From Zygnema cylindricum (Eukaryota > Streptophyta > Zygnematophyceae > Zygnematales > Zygnemataceae): 64,000 bases of DNA. Under the pieces are notes generated by a model, which saw only the letters and a list, made by a program, of their open reading frames with translations, ran no database searches and was not told where the DNA came from. Position numbers and translations under genes: made by a program. Of this stretch, positions 33,801-43,666 are shown one piece after another; position 1 is the stretch's first letter; the number at the start of each line of letters is the position of its first letter. The DNA lies in NCBI GenBank assembly GCA_037447655.1, contig JBBHKE010001954.1, positions 329,941-393,940 of the forward strand. Reading direction: 5' to 3'.

Positions 33801-35191
33801 GATTGGTAGCGAAGGGGTTCACCCAAAAGGAAGGGATTGACTATGAGGAGACCTTTGCGCCAGTTGTTCGGTTCCCATTAGTAAGGATTCTCCTCAGCCT
33901 GGCAGCAGCGGAAGACATGGAAATCCATCAGATGGACATTAAGACTGCGTTTCTTAATGGTGAGTTAGAGGAAGAAATTTTCATGAGACAACCCGAGGGG
34001 TTCGTGGAGGAAGGAGAAGAGAGCAAAGTCTGCAGGCTCATAAAGTCCTTATATGGACTAAAGCAGGCTCCCCGACAGTGGAACAAGAAACTAGATGAGT
34101 TTCTTACTAGTCTGGGATATATCCGTATAAGCTCTGACCATTCTATCTATATGTTTGAAGATGAGAATGGTGTCATTTTTATTGCAATTTATGTGGATGA
34201 TCTGCTTGTGTTGAGTAAATCCTTGGAAAAGATCAATAAGTTAAAAACAGAACTTAGAAGCAGATTTGATATGAAGGATTTAGGGGAGGCAAAATATATT
34301 TTGGGGATTCAGATGGAGAGAGATAGGGGGAAGAAGATTATCAGACTTACTCAGAAAGAAGCAATAGGTAATATGCTTGAGAAATTCCAGATGGAAAATG
34401 CTAACAGTTGTACCACTCCCATGGACTTGAAAAAAGTAAGTGATGGGAGTGTAGAAGGAGGAGTAATTATCTTAGATGATCAAATGAGTATTGAAGAGAG
34501 AGAGTTTATGAAGACTATCCCTTATAGACAGGTCGTAGGAAGTTTAATCTATTTTATGAATTGTACCAGGCCGGACATAGCGGCAGCAGTTGGAGTACTC
34601 AGTAGGAGTCTGAATGATCCTAGGAAGAGGGATTGGGAGGCAGCCAAGAGAGTCATGAGATATCTGGTTGGAACCAGAGAGTTATGGTTGCATTTGGGAG
34701 GGGAGCACACTGACATCACTACTTGGAGTGATGCCAGTTATGGGGACGCACCTATGAGACGATGCACTTCTGGGTATGTGTTGTATGTTGGGGAAGGTGC
34801 ATGCTGTTGGAGCAGTAAGCAACAAAAGGTGGTTGCACAGTCCACCATGGAGGCTGAGTACATGGCCTCTTGTTCTGCTGTGAAAGAGTTGATGTGGGTC
34901 AAGTCCTTGCTGCAAGAACTTGGGTATATGAAGGAGGGAGTGCATGAAGTGTTTTGTGATAATCAAGCGGCCATAGCAATTGCAGCAAATCCAAAACATC
35001 ATTTTAAGGCTAAACATATGGACATAAGATTAAGTTTTGTAAGAGAAAAAGTTGAGAATAAAATAGTGAATCTTGTATATAGATCTGATGAGGAAATGGT
35101 AGCGGACATGATGACCAAACCTGTACCCTCGCCGAAATTAAAATACTGCAGGGAAAAATGTGGATTAAAAGAAAAATTAAAAATAGACTAG
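30842..35191 (+). CDS. Copia-1 Gag-Pol polyprotein, intact frame
   Basis: Single 1449-residue frame. ATG lies 20 nt inside the 5' LTR; TAG is 13 nt before the 3' LTR. Order is copia type: Gag with zinc knuckle CHYCKKSGHFIADC (~292-305), protease WIIDSGASMHMC (Asp ~382), integrase zinc region WHKRLGHVHF (~513), integrase core (VHTDIWG Asp ~579, RSDNGGEY Asp ~642, AER Glu ~678, a D-35-E spacing), RT with YVDD (~1117-1120), and RNase H with TWSDASYGD (Asp ~1297), STMEAEY and FCDNQAA. Oddities relative to Copia-2: the second Cys of the integrase CX2C is Trp (551), and VHTDIWGP reads VHTDIWGR. No Gag/Pol frameshift is seen, so one polyprotein is expected. It is full length, but probably impaired in integration. 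Confidence 0.97.
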   Translation: MEDTELQVMGPPSRVPTFNGSGFIYWEAMMMGALCEKRYWGIVSGQVKRPPSGTPPGFGGVRFSATTAASAEEADDGDSSVSEKEKGKEIPLTPIATVSGTATVKTVENDTQMWEDVNMAAKNFILRHLTQGLATPHLHIYKAEELWEILVEIYRAGTIQELQLAEQKLLSYTYKGGKMLDYCNDLSCLYMEMESAGWTGTMKMKVNTLIMKLPDEFENIVYRVQGMPDSSWKWNTVVRMILVQENTIEIRRGGKSIQALAAGGDRWGKDPKKPYRGERDNSGGQRPPKGLCHYCKKSGHFIADCVKLSELRLQENRVGGSSGGKKKALVVTKVSGEIEDESSEEDGELLLDESLEEKEIPRRQKCALEAIREAPQEGWIIDSGASMHMCRDKELFTKLRKIPTVEIEYGDGRVVTTDLVGSVDLKVLVEGKTSILTFSDVLYIPQLSKNLVSTSVLDDKEFDTFTRKGVFTAKYGNEVYFTADNGSQGMFRLNLSNEKKNAYYVGVPKVMIWHKRLGHVHFDKLREMKKLGVVDGIQFGDNEIMDDCSGWAQGKAHRLPFPKAATYRGEKVLDLVHTDIWGRAKVPSVGGKRFMMTITDDWSRYSRVYFLKNKSEASTYFKEYKAWSEKLHETPIKRIRSDNGGEYTSNQFEEYLRDEGVQHQKTVQYNPEQNGVAERLNRTLGDSAFSMLADKKIGKRFWAEAMNCANYIKNRVLTSAVKGVTPYERWVGRKPDISHLKVFGSQVYSLDTDRKNWKLDAKGKPGYFVGYDEDVKGYRVYDLAKKDIILVKHLVVMDEGKSFDPFKYTKKIRIRFESESEENSVVPERDIGDTVITDSGEIQDTGDSPETSHTPMDFEEIEEAGQEPVSMDRGADETVRRNPRLPSILASEFEGGRRSSKRLQEKQVAHKVTKLSHPDEPQSYSEAVNSPEKERWIRAINDEMASIMEANTWELADCPPDRKPIGCKWVFKLKLNPDNTIERYKARLVAKGFTQKEGIDYEETFAPVVRFPLVRILLSLAAAEDMEIHQMDIKTAFLNGELEEEIFMRQPEGFVEEGEESKVCRLIKSLYGLKQAPRQWNKKLDEFLTSLGYIRISSDHSIYMFEDENGVIFIAIYVDDLLVLSKSLEKINKLKTELRSRFDMKDLGEAKYILGIQMERDRGKKIIRLTQKEAIGNMLEKFQMENANSCTTPMDLKKVSDGSVEGGVIILDDQMSIEEREFMKTIPYRQVVGSLIYFMNCTRPDIAAAVGVLSRSLNDPRKRDWEAAKRVMRYLVGTRELWLHLGGEHTDITTWSDASYGDAPMRRCTSGYVLYVGEGACCWSSKQQKVVAQSTMEAEYMASCSAVKELMWVKSLLQELGYMKEGVHEVFCDNQAAIAIAANPKHHFKAKHMDIRLSFVREKVENKIVNLVYRSDEEMVADMMTKPVPSPKLKYCREKCGLKEKLKID
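30862..30876 (+). promoter_or_regulatory. Copia-1 primer-binding site (tRNA-iMet anticodon arm)
   Basis: GGTTATGGGCCCACC starts at the first base after the LTR. It is complementary to the anticodon arm of plant initiator tRNA-Met (GGUGGGCCCAUAACC), as in the half-tRNA priming known for Drosophila copia and yeast Ty5. It is translated within gag as VMGP. An inverted repeat CACCCT-CT-AGGGTG follows at 30873-30886. Confidence 0.8.
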
Positions 35192-35204
35192 AAAATAAGG
35201 GGAG
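35192..35204 (+). promoter_or_regulatory. Copia-1 polypurine tract
   Basis: AAAATAAGGGGAG between the stop codon and the 3' LTR; identical in Copia-2, -3, -4 and -5. Confidence 0.9.
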
Positions 35205-36205
35205 TGTTGAAATAAGTAGTTTTTGTATTTTCTAGTTTAAAATAAATTAGCGGAAACATATATAAGAAATGATGGCAGCCTGCCTCCATCTCTTCTCTCT
35301 CTCCCCCATACTTGTTGTAGTCACTGAAAGAGAGAGAGACGATAGAGCCATGGCTGCCTGAGCTCCATAGGAAGGACTAAAGAGTGACTTAAGTCACTCT
35401 CAACAAAAGGTTGAGTCCGACAGGACTCGAACCCCCGACCGGTAGAGCGCGGCGTAGCCGTTAGCTCTAACCTGTCTGTCGTAGAAGTCCGTTAGATAAT
35501 ATAGGGTTTCATTCATATATAAACTGTTGTATAATACCGAAATGATCTAACTAGAATATGAAACGAAACGAACATAGAACTTGTTAAGATTTAGTGCGAA
35601 ACGTCATTTCGCACGAAACAAATGAAACAGACACTTTTAACGGTCGACATTTAATGTCGGATTTAATCCGACGGCGCACGTCGTCGCCGAGATCGCGGAA
35701 TGGTCACTTTGGATTTTATGGACGTGGCATGACGTGGCGCCGCGTGGAAGGATGACATTCGGTCGCGGGAATTCCGGAGGAAGTACGGACAAGTGGAAAA
35801 ATGACACGCGTCCACTCAAGAGCCTTGTCGTACACCGGCCGTACAGAAAGTACATCGGCCATAGTACCTTTCTGTACTTTACAGTAATACGATTGGTTCG
35901 TACTTTAGTAGATAGGGGTTGTGAGAGGGATTTAGGACTTAGGAAATATTTGGTAGACAGACACCTCTCTCTAAGAGAGCTTTGTATAAATTGGCATTTT
36001 TGCCGGCTCATAACTTATCGCCTGGTTGGCCGTTTTCAGTGATTCTTTTTGCTACGGACTCAGGGGAGTCCAGGCTACACAGGGGTGCAGTCAAATTCTC
36101 AGTTTGCCTTCTTGGGCAGAAGTGGTCGTGGCTTAAAGTGGGTTAGTTAAATACTATCTAGAGGCTTCCTGTATTCTGTAGTCCAATGGAGGACACAGAA
36201 TTGCA
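35205..36205 (+). repeat. Copia-1 3' LTR
   Basis: 1001 bp, nearly identical to the 5' LTR. Differences include a shorter T run, one base in a GA run, and single substitutions near 35840, 36056 and 36072. Confidence 0.96.
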
Positions 36206-39200
36206 CCGGACTCCAGGTGGGTATGGAATTCAGTAGTTAGTATGATTCTCGTCCGAGAGAATACAATCGAAATCCGAAGGGGAGTTAAAAACAGACAAGC
36301 CTTGGCGGCTGGAGCAAGTTGGAGAAACAAAGATTCACAGAAACCCCTTGGAAGTCATGGAGGGGAAGACCTGAAAAATCAATCCGATGAATCCGGAACG
36401 AGGGGACCAAAGGGGCTTTGTCACTTTTGTAAGAAACTCGGGCATTACATGGTAGAATGCACAAAACTGACCGAGCTTCCGATAAAGGAGGGGCACACCG
36501 GGGGTCAAACACGAGGGAAGAAAAAGGCACTTGTCACACAGGTACTCGAGGAGGAATCCGATGAGGAGGACGACGAACTTCTTTTGGGTGAGGAGTTGGA
36601 GGCAAAAATAGAAGTCGAAATTCCACGAAAGCAGAAATGTGCTTTCGATGGACTGAAAGGTGAAGGAGGCTGGATTATGGATTTAGGTGCATCTATGCAC
36701 ATGTGCAAAGATAAGCATCTGTTTACTAAGCTGAGAAAGATCCCTACTGTAGAGATTGAATATGGGGATGAGGGGTAGTGACCACTACTTATGTAGGATC
36801 GGTAGATCTGAAAGTCGTAGTGGAGGGAAAAACCTCAATAGTTACGCTCTCCGATGTATTGTTTATTCCGAAGTTAAACAAGAATCTTATCTCTACGTCT
36901 GTATTAGATGATAAAGGATTTGAAACTAGCACCAGAAAAGGAGTCTTTACAACTAGCTTTGAGGAAGATGTGTATTTCATTGCTGAGAAAGGTAGCCAAG
37001 GAATGTTCAGGCTTGCTTTAAGTAATGAAAAACTCAAACTTTACTATGTTGGTGTCAATGATATTATGTTGTGGCATAAGAGACTTGGGCATGTGAATCT
37101 AGAAAAGTTAAGAGAAATGAAAAAGTTGGGAGTAGTTGAAGGGATACGCTTTGGGGAAAATGATAATGTGAGTGATTGTTGTGGGTGTGCTCAAGGTAAA
37201 GCACACAGATTACCATTCCCAAAGGAAGCAAATTATAAAGGAGAAAAGTTCTTGATTTGGTACACACGGATATTTGGGGACCGGCGAGAGTGCCATCACC
37301 CGGAGGCAAAAGATTTATGCTAATCATTAGTGATGATTGGTCCCGGTACTCCCGAGTATACTTTCTGAAAAATAAAGCAGAAACTCCGGAGTATTTCAAA
37401 CAATATAAGGCATGGGTCGAGAAACTTCACGAGACCTCAATAAAGAGAGTAAGAAGTGACAATGGAGGAGAATATACCTCCAATCAGTTTGAAGAGTTCT
37501 TAAGGGAGGATGGTGTTCAACATCAAAAAACAGTTCCAGAAAACCCGGAACAGAATGGTGTTGCCGAGAGATTGAATAGGACACTAAATTATAGTGCACG
37601 GAGTATGTTGTCAGATAAAAGGATAGGAAAAAGATTTTGGGCAGAAGCTATGAATTGTGCTTATTATTTGAGAAACAGAGTTCTAACTTCGGCGGTGAAA
37701 GGCCAATTTCCATATGAGAAATGGACCGGCCGAAAACCAGATCTATCTCATTTAAAGGTTTTCGGTAGTAAAGTCTTCAGTTTAGATACAGATAAATCAA
37801 ACTGGAAACTAGATCTTAAAGGGAAACCAGGATACTTGCTATGATATGATGAAGATGTAAAAGGGTATAGAGTATATGATCTAAAGAGAGAAGATATAAT
37901 ATTAGTAAAACATCTGGTAGCTTTGGATGAAGGGAAGTCGGTAGATCCCTTTAAATCCTCAAAACCAGTCAGAATCAGAGTTGAGTCAGACAATTCTGAT
38001 GACTTTCATCTCCCTAACTATCCGGGTTTTCAAGAAGACGATACTCTTGCAGGTTCCCATGATATCCTTGCAGATTCAAAACAGATAGAGAAAGACTTGA
38101 ACTTGGAAACGACAATGACACAAGCGGAAGACGATGTGGAAACGGATATGGATCCGAGGGACAAGGGAGAAGCTGTGGTGAATCGAAAGAATCCACGAGA
38201 ACCATCTATTCCAGCCGCAGATTTTGAGGGAGGGAGAAGAAGCAGCAAAAGGCTTCAAGAGAAACAAGTTAATAACAAGGTAACTAAACTTTCTCACCCG
38301 GATGAACCTCAAAAATATGAAGAGGCAATGAACTGTCCGGAAAGAAACCGGTGGAAAACGGCCATCAATGAAGAGATGACTTCAATCATGGCGGCTGATA
38401 CATAGGAGGTGGTGGAATGTCCACCCGATAGAAAACCAATTGGATGTAAGTGGGTTTTCAAACTAAAACTGAATCCGGGCAATACAATTGAGCGGTACAA
38501 GGCTCGGTTAGTGGTGAAAGGTTTTACTCAGAAAGAGGGAATAGACTACGAAGAAACCTTCGCTCCGGTCGTTAGATTTCCCTCGGTCCGAATACTTCTC
38601 AGTCTGGCAGCTGTAGAAGACATGGAAGTCCACCAGATGGACATAAAGACAGCGTTCCTACATGGAGAACTAGCGGAGGAGATCTTCATGCGACAACCGG
38701 AAGGATTCGTGGAACAAGGACAAGAAAGTAAGGTATGCCGGCTAATCAAATCTCTCTATGGTTTAAAACAAGCGCCCAGACAGTGGAACAAGAAACTTGA
38801 TGAGTTCCTTACCAGTCTGGGATACTTTCGCATCAGTTCAGACCATTCAATTTATGTTTTTGAAGATGAGGAAGGTGTCATCTTTATTGCAATTTACGTT
38901 GATGATCTTCTTGTTCTTAGTAAGTCATTAAAGAAAATTAACAAACTAAAAACAGATCTAAAGGGAAGATTCGAAGAAAGATATGGGGGAGGCAAGATAT
39001 ATTTTGGGAATACAAGTAAAGAGAAATAAGAAAAAGAGGATAATTAGATTAACTCAGAAAGAGGCAATTGGAAAAATGCTGGAAAAATTTTAGATGAACA
39101 AAGCCAACAGTTGAACGACTCCCATGGATTTAAAAAAGGGAAGTGAGGGGAGTGAGGTAGGAGACATCCTAATTCTAGATGATGAACTAGGTCCAGAAGA

Positions 39201-39888
39201 AAAGAAGTTTATGCAGACCATTCCATACAGACAGGTAGTGGGCAGTCTGATATATTTTATGAATTGTACCAGACCAGATTTGGCACCAGCTGTAGGAGTG
39301 CTAACTACGAGTCTGAATGCTCCTACCAAAAAGGATTGGGAAGCAACAAAAAGTGTCCTCAGATATCTCATTGGAACTAGGGATCTATGGCTGCATCTAG
39401 GTGGGGAAAACACTAACATCAGCACTTGGAGTGATGTCAGCTATGGGGATGCTCCGATGAGAAGATGTGCATCTGGATATGTGTTGTATGTGGGGAATGG
39501 TGCTTGTTGCTGGAGCAGTAAGCAGCAAAAGGTCATTGCTCAGTCTACCATGGAGGCAGAGTATATGGCATCTTGCTCTGCTGTGAAGGAATTGATGTGG
39601 GTTAAATCCCTGCTTGGTGAATTGGGGCATCTTAAGAGTGGAATTCAGAAAACATTCTATGATAATCAAGCAGCAATTGCAATTGCTGCTAATCCCAAAC
39701 ATCATTTTAAAGCAAAACACATGGACATCAGACTTAGCTTTGTTAGGGAAAAGGTGGAGAACAAAATAATAAGTCTAGAATACAGACCAGACAGTGAGAT
39801 GGTGGCAGACATGATGACCAAGCCGGTACCTTCTCCTAAATTAATTTTCTGCAGAGAGAGATGTGGACTTAAAATCAAAAGTGACTAG
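36206..39888 (+). pseudogene. Copia-3 gag-pol remnant, 3' part
   Basis: Continues gag (CHFCKKLGHYMVEC zinc knuckle intact) and protease, where the catalytic DSG motif reads DLG (WIMDLGASMHMC). One-base deletions shift the frame near 36770 and 37245; stops occur near 37843 and 38403, and another shift lies near 38970 after YVDDLLVLSKS. Integrase (RSDNGGEYTSNQFEEF), RT and RNase H (MRRCASGYVLYVG, STMEAEYMASCSA) are recognisable. The TAG at 39886 precedes the polypurine tract. The first two deletions are also in Copia-4. Confidence 0.94.
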
Positions 39889-39901
39889 AAAATAAGGGGA
39901 G
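39889..39901 (+). promoter_or_regulatory. Copia-3 polypurine tract
   Basis: AAAATAAGGGGAG before the 3' LTR. Confidence 0.88.
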
Positions 39902-40895
39902 TGTTGAAATAAAAGGTATTTTCTAGGTTAGTTAAAAGATTTAAATAAAAACAGGAAAAAGCAAAGGCAGCCTGCTTCTAGCTTCTCTCTCTAGCCCCCA
40001 TACTTGTCGTAGTCACTGAAGGCTGGAGAGGAAGCTAGAGCCATGGCTGCCTATGCTCCTTCTAGAATCAGAAGGCAGATCCTTGGTAAACTTACCAAAA
40101 GGATTGACGAACCCAGGATTTGATCTTGGTACCTACCATCCGTCAAAGTAGCCGTTAGTCTTACCCTGTAGTCTAAGACCAGTGCTGAAGTATATAGGGT
40201 ACGATAGTTACTTAAAGATGATGAAAAAGAGGAGTTCAATTTACTGACAAACGGACCACAATCACACAAACACAGTTAAAAATAGAATTACACCGGAAGT
40301 GTACTACTTGTATTTTTAACGGCTATAAATTAAGGCTAACATTAATCTAACGACGGAGAAAGAAGCCGGCATCGCGGAATGGTCGATTTGGTGGTTTTCG
40401 GTCAAAACCACAACGGGTGACACGTGGCAACATGACATTGGATGACGGCATCTCCTGGACATATTAGGGGGAACCTGGATATGGCAAGCGTTTTCTTTCT
40501 GGCCATATCGTACAATGGCCGTACAGAAAGTACTTCGGACCAAGTACCTTTCTGTACTGTACACTCAATTGATTTGTTCCGTACATCAGTAGGAGAGGGT
40601 TTAGAGAGGGGATTAGGACTTAGAAAATTAGAGGTAGCCGCCTCTCTCTCAGAGAGCTTTTGTATAAAAGGGTCATCTTTGACCATTGATAATTAACTGC
40701 TCAGGGGAGCAAATTCAAGGATACTTTTTGTGGCAGACTCAGGGGAGTCAGCCCCTTCCAAAGGGTGCAGTCTAGTCAGTCTGTATTTTGTCAGGGTGTC
40801 AACAATATTCAGACAAAGCTTAAAGAACTGAGGTTATGCTAGAGGCTTCTAGGAAGCTGCCTACTCGAAGTACCTATGGAGGTCTCAGAGTTGCA
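39902..40895 (+). repeat. Copia-3 3' LTR
   Basis: 994 bp, TGTTGAAATAAAAGG to GAGTTGCA. TATA box TATAAAAG at 40663. The LTR-borne ATG at 40876 opens a 34-codon frame into the flank. Confidence 0.94.
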
Positions 40896-40919
40896 CATAT
40901 CAGAAGCATGTTCCTTTAT

Positions 40920-41240
40920 TTATAGGGGTGTCGGTTCCTGCTCTAGTTCTTCAACATCCGAAAGCTCATAATCCTCTTCATCTTTGCCGTCAACCTCTCG
41001 GGGTGGGTTATATTCTGGGTCTTGCGAATTTTTTGATCCTTCCCCTTCAGTGCTTCCACCAGTGTCTTCCGCGCCAACAAGAGCTTCTACCTCTTCCTCT
41101 TCATCTGTTACTGCTTTAGTCCGGTTTGCCTTTATCATGGCCTCGGCTGCTGCCAAAAGCCTGTCACGATAGGGCATATCATCATTTCCCCTCCGCACTA
41201 GTCTCCTTCCTTTCAGTGGTGGAGAGGATGATGACGACAT
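40920..41240 (-). CDS. Acidic unrecognised frame, 106 aa
   Basis: ATG at 41240 opens MSSSSSPPLKGRRLVRRGND, then RDRLLAAAEAMIKANRTKAV and a long acidic tail (TDEEEEVEALVGAEDT ... DEEDYELSDVEELEQEPTPL) to a stop at 40920. The frame stays open upstream to 41384. It lies between the chromodomain end of Gypsy-1 and the Copia-3 LTR. The composition is protein-like, but I recognise no family. It could be the gag start of another retroelement, a captured host exon, or part of the remnant at 27626-28191. Confidence 0.4.
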   Translation of the reverse strand: MSSSSSPPLKGRRLVRRGNDDMPYRDRLLAAAEAMIKANRTKAVTDEEEEVEALVGAEDTGGSTEGEGSKNSQDPEYNPPREVDGKDEEDYELSDVEELEQEPTPL

Positions 41241-41649
41241 GAACGCTATTGTGGTTGAGAGTTCTTGTAAATCGATAAGTGCAAGTAGGCTAGTGGTATG
41301 AAGCAAGAGGTTCCCAAGACTCCTACTACTAGGATTGTCACAAGGGTTGATGACAGCTTTAGTTGGGGGGTTTGTAGGTCTCATCAGCTAAAACCTTGTT
41401 TGCGTCGCAGCCTACGAGGGTATCGCAACGTTTGAAACTTCGCCGATTGTGATACTCCGACGATATCCCGGGTTCGACGTCGCCAACATTGTGACTCACA
41501 ATTTCTTCGTTGCGGTCCTTTGTCAACGCAGCCACGATGGTGCGATTCTCTGACAACGTCGATGTTATTTTGCAATCCCGTGGCTTCGCAACTATAGCGA
41601 TGCGGTCTTTTGTCAGCGTTGATGTGTTCCGTTGCTAAGCCCCCAAGAT

Positions 41650-42122
41650 GAATGCGACGGTTGCGACATTGTGATTTGTTTTTCGTAGGCGACTGTTGTG
41701 TCGGCCCCTCTGGGTAGGCTGAGTGTCCGCACTCTGCTTCAATCGGCGGAGTAATTCCGGGGCACGAAGATCGTTTTCATCAACCCAAGAATCGTCTTCC
41801 GCATTGTAACCTTTCCACCGAATTCGGTACTAGGTAGTAGGGGACCGCCCTCGTCGTAATTGGCAGGAAAGGAGAATCTCTACCACCTCATATTCATCCG
41901 TGGTATTTTGAACCGAGGGAAGAGGTGTTTGGCAAAACCGATTTGGGAACACTGAATCAGGGTTACGGAATGGCTTGAGGACGGACACATGAAAGGCATC
42001 GTGTATTTTCCAGGTCGAAAGAATGTCGATTTTGTAAGCAACCTCGTTTACTTTGGAGAGTACAGTAAATGGCCGTGTAAATCTCGGCGCCAATTTCGTA
42101 GAAAAGGTATGTGGGAGGGATA
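41650..42122 (-). pseudogene. Gypsy-1 integrase C-terminus and chromodomain
   Basis: Continues the integrase across Copia-4: KLAPRFTRPFTVLSKVNEVA, KIHDAFHVSVLKPF, then a chromodomain with DEYEVVEILLS and YRIRWKGYNAEDDSWVDEN. Chromodomains at the integrase end define plant chromoviruses and are thought to guide insertion to marked chromatin. A TAG stop breaks it between RRGRSPTT and YRIRW (near 41830). Confidence 0.9.
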
Positions 42123-42127
42123 AGTTT

Positions 42128-42206
42128 TGCAACTCTGAGACCTCCATAGGTACTCAGAGTAGGCAGCTTGGTAGAAGCCTCTAAGATAACCTCAGTTCTT
42201 TAAGCT
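42128..42206 (-). repeat. Copia-4 terminal partial LTR
   Basis: Only the last 79 bp of the LTR (CTTAGAGGCTTC ... GAGTTGCA on the minus strand). It joins the gag fragment at a GCT shared by both partners (42204-42206), a 3-bp microhomology. Confidence 0.88.
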
Positions 42207-42680
42207 ACGGTACATCTCTATAAGCGCATCCCACAGATCAGATGCCCTTTCCACCTGCAAATGAGGACCTGCGAATCCTTGTGTGAGATGACAGAGGATA
42301 AAATGCTTGGCTGCCATGTTGTTGTAGTCCTAGGTATCGATATCATTCTCCTCATTCCTCGGAATAGGAGACATGAAAGCAGATCCGGTTACTATAGGTG
42401 TGGATTTCTCTTTTTCTTTCCCTTTTTCCATCACGATGCTTTCTCCATCTTTTGGTTCCACTAATGACGGTGGATCTGGTTTCCTACCAAATGTGCTTCC
42501 TCCAAACCCTCGAGGAATAGCAGGACCGGATTGGCGCTTCACTCGCCCACTCACTATTCCCCAAAATCTTTTCTCACATAGGGCTCACATCATCATACTG
42601 TCCCAGTAGATGAACCCAATCCCATTGAATATGTGCACCCTAAAGGGTGGGCCCATAACCTGCAACTCTGAGACCTCCAT
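42207..42680 (-). pseudogene. Copia-4 second gag fragment
   Basis: Starts in the middle LTR (ATG 42680) and encodes VMGPPFRVHIFNGIGFIYWD ... GALCEKRFWGIVSGRVKR and the start of the Gag core to DALIEMYR. It has the same TAG in place of the Trp codon (ENDIDT*) as the first gag copy at 47701, which supports common origin within one tandem element. Confidence 0.88.
42646..42660 (-). promoter_or_regulatory. Copia-4 second primer-binding site
   Basis: Minus strand GGTTATGGGCCCACC after the middle LTR; exact family match. Confidence 0.8.
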
Positions 42681-43653
42681 AGGTACTCAGAATAGGCAGT
42701 TTGCTACAAGCCTCTAAGATAACCTCTAATCTTTAAGCTTTGTGTGAATATTGCTGACACCTTGACAAAATACAGACTGACCAGACTGCACCTGTTGGAA
42801 GGGCTGACTCCTCTAAGTTTGCCACAAAAAGTATCCTTGAATTTTCTCCCCTGAGCAGTTAATTATCAATGGTCAAAGATGACCCTTTTATACAAAAGCT
42901 CTGTGAGAGAGAGGCGGCTACCTCTAATTTTCTAAGTCCTAATCCCCTCTCTAAACCCTCTCTTACTGATGTAATAAACCAATCAATTGAGTGTACAGTA
43001 CAGAAAGGTACTTGGTCCGAAGTACTTTCTATATGGCCATTGTACGATATGGCCAGAAAGACGACGCCTGCCATATCCGGGTTCACCATAATATGTCCCG
43101 GAGATGCCGTCATCCAATGTCATGTTGCCACGTGTCACCCGTTGTGGTTGTGACCGAAAACCGCCAAATCGACCATTCCGCGATGCCGGCTTCTTTCTCC
43201 GTCGTTAGATTAATGTTGGCCTTAATTTATAGCCGTTAAAAATACAAGTAGTACATTTCCGGTGTAATTCTATTTTTAACTGTGTTTGTGTGATTGTGGT
43301 CCGTTTGTCAGTAAATCGAACTCTTCTTTTTCATCATCTTTAAGTAACTATCGTACCCTATATACTTCAGCACTGGTCTTAGACTACAGGGTAAGACTAA
43401 CGGCTACTTTGACGGATGGTAGGTACCAAGATCAAATCCTGGGTTCGTCAATCCTTTTGGTAAGTTTACCAAGGATCTGCCTTCTGACTCTAGAAGGAGC
43501 ATAGGCAGCCATGGCTCTAGTTTCCTCTCCAGCCTTCAGTGACTACGACAAGTATGGGGGCTAGAGAGAGAAGCTAGAAGCAGGCTGCCTCTGCTTTTTC
43601 CTGTTTTTATTTAAATCTTTTAATTAACCTAGAAAATACCTTTTATTTCAACA
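42661..43653 (-). repeat. Copia-4 middle LTR
   Basis: 993 bp complete LTR of the Copia-3 group, TGTTGAAATAAAAGG to GAGTTGCA on the minus strand. Confidence 0.94.
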
Positions 43654-43666
43654 CTCCCCTTATTTT
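43654..43666 (-). promoter_or_regulatory. Copia-4 polypurine tract
   Basis: Minus strand AAAATAAGGGGAG, adjacent to the middle LTR and to the stop codon. Confidence 0.88.

Larger units (their letters stand above)
29857..36205 (+). mobile_element. Copia-1: full-length Ty1/copia element
   Basis: LTRs of 1005 bp (29857-30861) and 1001 bp (35205-36205) differ at about six places by eye, so the insertion is recent. It is flanked by TCGGA (29852-29856) and CCGGA (36206-36210), a 5-bp duplication with one mutation. It sits in gag of Copia-3 in the same orientation. Confidence 0.96.
28192..40895 (+). mobile_element. Copia-3: defective copia element split by Copia-1
   Basis: LTRs at 28192-29181 and 39902-40895, internal region broken by Copia-1 at 29857-36205. 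The left end reads CGTTGAAAT where other copies have TGTTGAAAT, and I see no matching 5-bp duplication at the outer ends. It shares frameshifts with Copia-4. Confidence 0.92.

Noticed and set aside
41359-41575. Frames downstream of the chromodomain (MSENRTIVAALTKDRNEE)
   Set aside because: Degenerate internal repeats after the Gypsy-1 coding end; no start context or family, so not called as a gene.
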